A stretch of 64,000 bases of DNA from Haliclona indistincta (lineage: Eukaryota > Porifera > Demospongiae > Haplosclerida > Chalinidae): assembly GCA_964017065.1 (NCBI GenBank), contig OZ024788.1:5348887-5412886 (forward strand). Direction: 5' to 3'. The translations under genes were made by a program, and so were the position numbers. Shown one piece after another: positions 32,969 to 64,000 of this stretch; position 1 is the first letter of the stretch, and every line of letters begins with the position of its first letter. The notes beneath the pieces are model-generated. The model searched no databases. It had not been told where the DNA came from and saw nothing but the letters and a program-made list of their open reading frames with translations.

Positions 32969-33225
32969 AAAATAGAGAATAGAGCTCAGCTTGTTCATAC
33001 TGAATACTTGTGGTCAGCACTTTGTTGTCTTCTGGTTACACTACATAGCTAGCAGGTTGCTGCTCCAAACCAGGACCTAACACTACAAATGCCCGGTGCA
33101 TGACATGACGCCGAGGGTTTTGTGAAAACTGTTCATTACAACAGTGAGTCTTACTATCTTATTACAGAACATTGACACAGACACCAAAACATAAAATTAT
33201 AACTACTATGGCTATATTGTGATTT

Positions 33226-33978
33226 TCAAGAGTCCATTTTGCATCTGTTGATCTCGGCTTTTAGTTTTTCCATGAAGTCCTCTGGATCTGGCATGGCCAG
33301 CCCGATGTGAAATTCTTTTCCGATCATTGCTGGGACACCGCCTTGGGTCATCGTCCCTCTGATGTCCAGCACACCATCAGGGCATCCTGCACACGGACAA
33401 CACAAACACGGCCTGATGTGACTACCTCTATCCCTGTAGGCCGTTTGTACAGACACGCTTTGAATGTCCTTGACATAGACGTTGACTATTTTCCTCCCCC
33501 AGTAATCAGTGTAGCGGAATAAGTCTTGCTCTACGTAGGCTAGTCCAGAAGTGCACTAGACGGGCGTGGCCCGTCATCGCCTGTTCCGCGGGAGGACGGG
33601 TTGAAAGCCTATACCTGGATTTGTTCCATGTGCACGAATTCGTGCACACTAATCAGATTCAGAGTTTACATGCCATTTCCGGACTAAACCACACACAAAT
33701 GGCATGAGTCAGTGCGCGGACAATATGGGCAGTCTCTGTTTATACATGTATATCCATAAGTAATCAGTGGTTAACACCGACTAATATTCATGACTTGTAC
33801 TGCAGAACAAATCCAGGTATAAGCTTTCAACCCGTCCTCCCGCGGAACAGGCGAGGACGGGCCACGCCCGTCTAGAAGTGCACTTGTATCTGCCTACGAA
33901 GAGCTGTGTAACTGGCGCGTATACAACCACGGAGGCATCTTCGGGACGACGATCCATAGGAGCGAGGAAGCAACCCAT
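33226..33978 (-). pseudogene. MGCC protein copy 3, interrupted by a MITE
   Basis: The coding sequence starts MGCFLAPMDRRPED at 33978 and continues to about 33875. It resumes beyond the insertion at 33556 and runs to the stop at 33226 (KLKAEINRCKMDS), with the same CLCCPCAGC cluster and VLDIRGT motif as copy 1. The only visible lesion is the 318-bp insertion plus its 9-bp duplication. The gene was probably functional until that event. Confidence 0.82.
33557..33874. mobile_element. 318-bp MITE with ~70-bp inverted repeats and exact 9-bp target duplication
   Basis: Termini TAGACGGGCGTGGCCCGTC and reverse complement; the arms extend about 70 bp. The target duplication GAAGTGCAC is exact (33548-33556, 33875-33883). 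Long inverted arms with a 9-bp duplication fit Mutator-type (MULE) elements. The near-identical arms and duplication suggest a recent insertion. Confidence 0.88.
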
Positions 33979-34639
33979 TTTGACTCAATACTGTGTTGCA
34001 GGCAGTAAAAATAGAGATGAGGTGCTAAGGATTACCTTCTAGCAGAACAGTACTCCATTTTATACACTCGTCCAGCTGTACTTCTAATAATTATTGGTTA
34101 AAGAATGTCACGGCTGATACAATTTCCGGTGTCAACACTTTGATGAAGCATGTACTGTGTACAGTAGTCGTGTTTGGTGCTTGATTTTGTTGGGAAAACA
34201 AGAATTTTGGAATACAGTGTATTAATAATTATTGTTGACCAAATGCAAACTCTAGGGACTAGCCGTATTTTAGTTACCAGCACAAACACACAAATGCCAG
34301 CTTTGTAACATTGACTAATTATAAATTGACACAGACACAATTGCTCTCTTTGATCATGAGTGATTTAACTATTGTAATAACTATAGTCTTATCCGGACAC
34401 CCTTGGGATCCACAAATAATGTCCTGATCAGAAAGGTGAGGGATTTCGCGACATAATACATGCATGTATAAAGTGTTGATTTGCGATCTCCACATTACAG
34501 TAGAGTGGTGTCCCCATTTCATTGTACATGTAGTGCAATTCTGTCAGTGAATGGCTCCATTGCATACTAGTGCAGCTTTCCCAGTGTGTCATACTAAGAC
34601 TGCATTTGATTTACGGACCACTACATTTTCGTTGAGATG

Positions 34640-35300
34640 CTGTGTTTAGACTTAGAGTTCATTGTCGTCTAGCTGTGAGTTGCGAGCAACTTACATAGCC
34701 TTTAGACTGCTCATAGTCGAGTAGACTCAATCGACGACTGCTGTTGTCTGATCTGAACTAGATATAAATAAATGGATGAAAGGTGGAGCAGAGTATAACT
34801 ACAATGAGGTATTTTTGGAATTGTTAATGCTTGCGAAAATTACACTTTGCAATTTGACGCTAAAAACACAAATCTAAAATCATCAAAAATTGGTAACTCA
34901 AATATTTACATGGTACGATTATTGCTAATCTGATCATTAATCTTGTGATACGAAATTCCTTCATCACAATAATTATTTTGTTTGTTTTTGTACCTAATTT
35001 TTTCTCAGCGTGCTCAGTTCTTGAGAAGGTTACTCAAGAGCAATAAGATTTCTCAAAGTTCACTATTAGCGTAAAATCACATAGTGAATGAATACAACTT
35101 TCAGATCAACAATTTTGACACCATAATAGTTAAATCCTGAGCAATTATTGCGTATATAAATTTCTCTATACTCTTTACGTAGATCTGATTGTTAGATGCC
35201 TTTATTGAGAATCTGTTGCGTTCCTTTGTTTTGTCTTTAGTGAGCTGGTGTGTGTAACTGATTCTCTGTTTCATCTCATCAATGTCTTCCTCACCACTAC
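34640..35300 (-). pseudogene. decayed copy of MSH4 last exons (block 3)
   Basis: 34640-34750 matches the last exon, 35005-35090 exon 32, and 35210-35300 exon 31, in the same order and orientation as in the real gene. Heavily eroded. Confidence 0.7.
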
Positions 35301-35424
35301 TACATACTGGACAACATCTATGAACAGAACCATAACCGTGATCGATAGAACCCCATGATCATTATTGCTAATAAAATCGATCGATACAGTCGTAAAGAAA
35401 AATGCATCTTTAATTGAGATGGTA

Positions 35425-35700
35425 TATAAATGAGCAGCTTCTCTCTATCATTAGTGGAATATCCTATTCATGCAGCTGAATGAAAATTTCACAGACAAAG
35501 GTATAGGCCGAAAGTCAAGTACATCATAAGCTTTGAATATAGACATTGATTTTTGAGATAATGACTGTAAAAGTTCAAGAGACAAACAATTCCTCGAAAG
35601 CTGTTCACAGCATCTGGATGAGCCCATATGAGACAATGAAAACGATCTTCAACAAAATTAATGGGCATCAAAAGTTCAAGATGCAGAGTAGTTTGATCAA
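35425..35700 (-). pseudogene. FEM1-like 3'-end fragment (block 3)
   Basis: Parallel to 31890-32130: the same GAGCAGCTTCTCTC start, a shared internal deletion, and the AGCATCTGGATGAGC block. It shows that the duplication unit contained FEM1-like, MGCC and MSH4 3' sequences. Confidence 0.7.
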
Positions 35701-35849
35701 TATAATTCCGGCGTAGAGCAAGGCTGCATGCATTTCAAAACCAGCTTGACCCGTGGAGTAAAATATTATTGTCCCGGCTCAAGGTCAAACATGTATTATT
35801 ATGACTATATTAGTTAACTAGCTATCAGAAGTACAGGTGTATGATTTCA

Positions 35850-36291
35850 AAAATCAAATTTTGTGTTAGACAGAAAGTTAATCTTTGCATTTAGTTTTTC
35901 CATGAAGTCCTCCGGATTTGGCATCACTAGCCCTATGTGAAATTCTTGTCCCATCATTGATGCTGGGCGTCCTCTGGTTATTGTCCCTCTAATGTCCAGC
36001 ACGCCATTAGTGCATCCTTCATACGGCATTGTGTATCGACCACCATCCTTGTAAGCATGCAGCCTGCAAAGACACGCTTTGAATGTCTGTGATATAGACC
36101 TTGATTTTTACATAGGGGCCGCGCCCGGCGCCACTACTGCAGCAGAACATGCCGTCTTGATCCAAACCACAGGAGACCAGTAAATAACTGTAAGTGTATA
36201 TGCCCATAAGGAGCAGTGTAGGAACAGCCACGAAGGAATCTTCCTCGGGAGGACGATGATCTGGAGCGAAACATTGGAGACAGCAACCCAT
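35850..36291 (-). pseudogene. MGCC protein copy 4, frameshifted
   Basis: Starts MGCCLQCFAPDHRPPEED at an ATG at 36291. It keeps a DQDGMFCC motif shared with the fragment at 32280-32510, so the two form a subfamily. Around 36045 the frame shifts by one base, after which YEGCTNGVLDIRGTITRG and the PEDFMEKLNAKIN helix are read in another frame. The second cysteine cluster is reduced. Confidence 0.75.
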
Positions 36292-36619
36292 TTTGACTTA
36301 ACACGTCCACTATAGCTGCTGCTACTGCTGTAGTAGAAACAGCTATGAAGTTTTCTGCAACGTGTCTGGCTATTATTAGCTCAACAGTGCTGACAATTTC
36401 CGCGGTATCTCCTTGAACTGAACCACCTCGAGAAAACCGCAATTGGGAATAACATTGATCAAATTAATGCAGCACAGCTAAGCACTTAGGGACAGACCCA
36501 AATTTTAATACCAGCACAAACACCAGCTCTGTAGAATTGACATAACACAATAATTATTGGTCTTTTTGAGATAATATACTGCAGTTTTGCTTATTGTGCA
36601 ATAATAGTATAAGAATGGA

Positions 36620-61001
<24,382 letters not shown>

Positions 61002-61401
61002 TTTCCCCCCAAAAATTCGCGCTGGAATTGCTATGACACAGACGTGCAGCAGATGCAGAGCAGCTACTGCCTGCTATAGCAGCTGCAATGCAATACACTA
61101 CACGTGAGCGCACCTAGACAATGGGGCCCGGGAGCCGATAACGCCGATCGGCGACCCATGGGCCAGGCGACCGTACCGTGAGTCAGTCGACTGCGGTCCG
61201 GTCCGTAGAAATACTAAACGTTGTGTATGTAGCGGATCGATCGGATCGCGGATATGGATTGATCAGGTACGCATACGCATGCGCCTTTTATGCCAACATA
61301 ATAATGCGCTCAAGCAAATTCGTCATTCATTCCGTATCTATGGTTCATTCGCGCTCGGTTATCTCTAGCTCTCTGCTCTAGCTCTTTTGACCAGCGCAAA
61401 A
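61002..61401. promoter_or_regulatory. bidirectional promoter region, MSH4 and the unknown gene
   Basis: 400 bp between the two start codons. It is locally CpG-rich, with GGGGCCCGGG, GCCGATCGGC and CGATCGATCGGATCGCG-like tracts, unlike the AT-rich surroundings. No TATA box was identified with confidence. Confidence 0.5.
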
Positions 61402-63876
61402 ATGTCAGAAAACTTACCCCATGAGCTGGAACCAGGTGGTGCCAAACTAGTGAAAAACGGTACGTTGTTATTTGTATTATATCGGTACAACGCATTTATT
61501 TCTCTTCAGGAATACAATTCACAAGTGAAGGTCTTTATCAGTATGCTGACTATAGCGCAATCGAGGGGCCTCTAAAGGGGGAGATGTCTATCTTTGGACC
61601 CCTGCTAATAGAGACAGTCCAACCACCCTCTTCTGCAACACAGCTGCCCACTATCCAGTTGCACAAGTTGACCGGAAATGAAGATCTTTCTCACTTATTG
61701 CTTGTTTATCATCACTGTAGTGCTGCGAAAGCTGTAATTTTTGTCAATACATCTGATGACTTCCAGTTGCCTAAAAATCTATTAGACACATTGTCTGTGC
61801 CTAGCAAAGAATATTCAGAAATGTTGTGTTTAATAATCACAAATAGTGTTGGAACCGACTTGCTCGGAAGGTTTCGACTATTTTCATCAATACAGTGTAC
61901 AATCACTTCCGTAAGTGTTGATTCGATGTATTTGCCACGACCTGAAACGGACCCTCGAGCTCCTCCTCGGCATTTGCAAGGTACTGTATTGTTAAGTGAC
62001 ATAGAAAAAAAAAAATTATTAATTATAGTCAACCAACATTAATTATATACCTCCATAAAAATTCTTTTTATTTGGTTCATTGACACTATGAATCTTATTC
62101 TAATAGTGTTGTAATAAGCCTTTCCCAATAAGACAATGGAATGTATGGGTGGAGTTAATTAAACGTGACGTCACTTCCGGAGTCCCAAAGCGCAAGCAAC
62201 TCCACTAGCGGCTGTAATGTATGGGAGTGATTGAGAAAATGGTCGAACTTTGAGCTCACCGTACTCAAGCTGGGTTTTGATTATTCTTGCTAAAATCGGG
62301 TAACTTCGAGTGCACAAGCCTGGCTATTAATACGAACTAAAATCAGCACGGTCGTGCTTGGTTGAACGGCAAAACAGCGATGCCAGAAATAGCTGTATAA
62401 CTGGAAGGAACACGTTACTGAAAGAAGCACAGGTTTGTGGAAGCGCCAACCATAATATTATGCGAGCAGTTCCGCTTTGTCGGTGTAGAGTGTTTAGCGC
62501 CGGTAAGCAACGGTATAACGAAGGCAAAGACGAGGATAAGCTTGCTACCGCGTACCGTAGTGCGGCGTGTTGGTAGTCACGAACAACGGTTGTTTACAGC
62601 GGGAAGAACACTAGTACAGCTTGCTACAACGTTAAGCAGAAGTGCAGTAGTGTGCAGCGCCGGCAGTCATTGTCGTTAGTGAAGTAAAACAAAAATGAGT
62701 GAACTCTACAGCATGCATCTATGTACCCTGCAGCGCTGGTTGTCAACGTAGATCGCATGTGAAATTCATAGTAAAGAATAGCCAAAGTACCGCCAATTAC
62801 ACTAGCGGAGTTTTAAAACTTGTGCCTGAAAGGTGTAAGAGCACGCGCAGTCTAAAGTTCGCCTATTTAGGCTATTTTCTCAATCACTCCCATACATTAC
62901 AGCCGCTGGGAGGAGCTAAATGGGACTCCGGAAGTGAATTCACGTTCATTAACGCTTCATTAACGCTTCATTAACGCTTAATTACATTCTTTAGCCCGTT
63001 ATTGGGAAAGGCTTAATGTTCCATGCAGTCATTATTCATGGTCCCTTAGGTTATGATTAAGATAGTGCATAGAAGGAGTTTTGGGCGGGTATAAAATATT
63101 TGGGTTGCTAACCTATGCAGGACTTGTTCTGGCAGTTATGTAACGCTAAATAAAGTAAGCAGTTATGTAATGCTAAATAAAGTAAGCAGTTATGTAATGC
63201 TAAATAAAGTAAGCAGTGATATATTTACACAGCACAGAAGAGATAGCTGTTTCCGAGTCAGGCTATGATCAGGTAGTCTGCACACAATGAGCCTGAGCGA
63301 GTGGCACGTGAGCTAGCTACAACTAGTCTTTGAGAGCTACATGTACGCTGCAGAACACAGATCAGAGTACTTTGGGCAACTCTACTAATAGATATAGAAG
63401 TGAGCTTTAGGCTATGATTCATTTCTACAGGGCATGCAATTAGTCTGCGTTTCAGCTTAATATCGACATAAATAATCACGCCAGCATGCACAAGCTTGAG
63501 CTATTAATGCGTTTCACGCTCTTCTTTTTGTGTGTGCGGCGCTATACTCAAAGCCAAACAAGTCAAATCAAGTGTCCTTCTGGTTTTTTACCGTTTGGCG
63601 TTCCATTCCATATTTCATTCCGCCATTCCATTTCATTCCACGTTCCACATTTTACACCCACCCAAGTTTTTGTGCTGGCATGCAAACAGACAGCTGTTAC
63701 GTACATCAATAGTAGTGTGCTATACTCTGCAATCTGCATTTGTTAGGTATTGTGCACTTTGGCTGGATGCCACAAGTGAACAACTCGATTCTATGCAATT
63801 GCCAAATATTATGGAAGTGCTTTGTGATGACCAGGTTAAGATCACAGTGGAATTGCTGCTGTTGTTTATAAGATAG
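61402..63876 (+). CDS. unrecognised spliced gene, head-to-head with MSH4 (partial model)
   Basis: Exon 1 is 61402-61459 (MSENLPHELEPGGAKLVKN), followed by a GTACGT donor. Exon 2 is 61510-61980 and is in phase: about 157 residues of ordinary globular composition, containing GEMSIFGPLLIETV and LPRPETDPRAPPRHLQ near its end. A likely last exon at 63747-63876 reads YCALWLDATSEQLDSMQLPN and ends VELLLLFIR stop. Its phase differs by one from exon 2, so an additional exon is probably missing; the in-phase alternative gives an unlikely cysteine-rich tail. The 1.8-kb intron contains a transposon. I do not recognise the family. Confidence 0.55.
62115..63015. mobile_element. ~900-bp DNA element with ~125-bp inverted termini
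   Basis: Ends AGCCTTTCCCAATA and reverse complement, with TA on both flanks. The subterminal blocks CTTCCGGAGTCCCA and CGGCTGTAATGTATGGGAGT are repeated inverted at the other end. No transposase frame, so it is non-autonomous. It lies in the intron of the gene at 61402. Confidence 0.85.
63132..63212. repeat. three 27-bp tandem repeats
   Basis: GCAGTTATGTAA(C/T)GCTAAA-type unit repeated three times plus a partial fourth, differing by one base. Confidence 0.92.
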
Positions 63877-64000
63877 CAACTCCACAGATCCACTTTTATT
63901 AACAAGAAAGATGCAAATAATCAGCTATTCAGTTAAACCGACTCCATCGATCTGTATAAGTCTGCTGGTACATTTGTATTTAAACATGTACTGGCTAGAA

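Noticed and set aside
62358..62974. Several overlapping plus-strand frames of 70-90 residues
   Set aside because: They lie wholly inside the DNA element with inverted ends at 62115 and 63015 and show no transposase or host motif.

Overview
The window is nuclear DNA of a eukaryote, very probably an early-branching animal and most likely a demosponge (inference). The evidence is spliced genes with short GT-AG introns (55-100 nt is common), a Death-domain/NACHT gene, TRAF-like zinc-finger genes, FEM1-like ankyrin genes, a meiotic MSH4 gene, dense small DNA transposons and many microsatellites. No rRNA, tRNA, CRISPR or bacterial operon structure was seen.

Layout. 0.4-3.0 kb (-): a three-exon gene encoding Death domain, one membrane segment and NACHT ATPase. 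3.2-6.4 kb (-): a spliced NnrU/nurim-like membrane methyltransferase. It is divergent from 6.7-10.5 kb (+), an intronless 1258-residue secreted/beta-helix-like protein with a multi-pass C-terminus. 10.6-16.7 kb (+): three tandem genes joining RING, TRAF-type zinc finger and coiled coil to a polytopic membrane domain; the third is broken. 16.7-18.3 kb (-): an unrecognised lysine/serine/threonine-rich protein. 18.5-22.7 kb (-): two FEM1-like ankyrin genes, the second frameshifted. 23.9-24.3 kb (-): a small MGCC cysteine-rich protein.

24.7-29.5 kb is repeat-rich: a non-LTR retrotransposon remnant inside inverted arms, then four copies of a repeat of about 0.5 kb. 29.8-36.3 kb is a nest of decayed tandem segmental duplications. 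Each carries pieces of the FEM1-like 3' end, the MGCC gene and the last three exons of MSH4, and two copies are interrupted by MITEs with clear target-site duplications.

36.6-61.0 kb (-) is a complete MSH4 gene. I could chain 33 exons in phase (2778 nt, 925 residues). Exons of 13, 13, 17 and 19 nt and a GC-AG first intron are included. Its 12.6-kb intron 18 contains three intronless, near-identical SLC15/POT-like transporter genes on the same strand, plus a nested set of transposons. A head-to-head gene of unknown function starts at 61.4 kb (+).

Working together: the Death-NACHT protein, the RING/TRAF-like membrane proteins and the FEM1-like proteins are the kinds of gene found in innate sensing and ubiquitin signalling, and all have paralogous or unusual architectures here. 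MSH4 is a conserved single-copy meiotic gene whose 3' end and introns have been used as landing sites for duplications and transposons. Exon boundaries were read by eye from splice motifs, phase and remembered family conservation; no alignment or transcript data were available.
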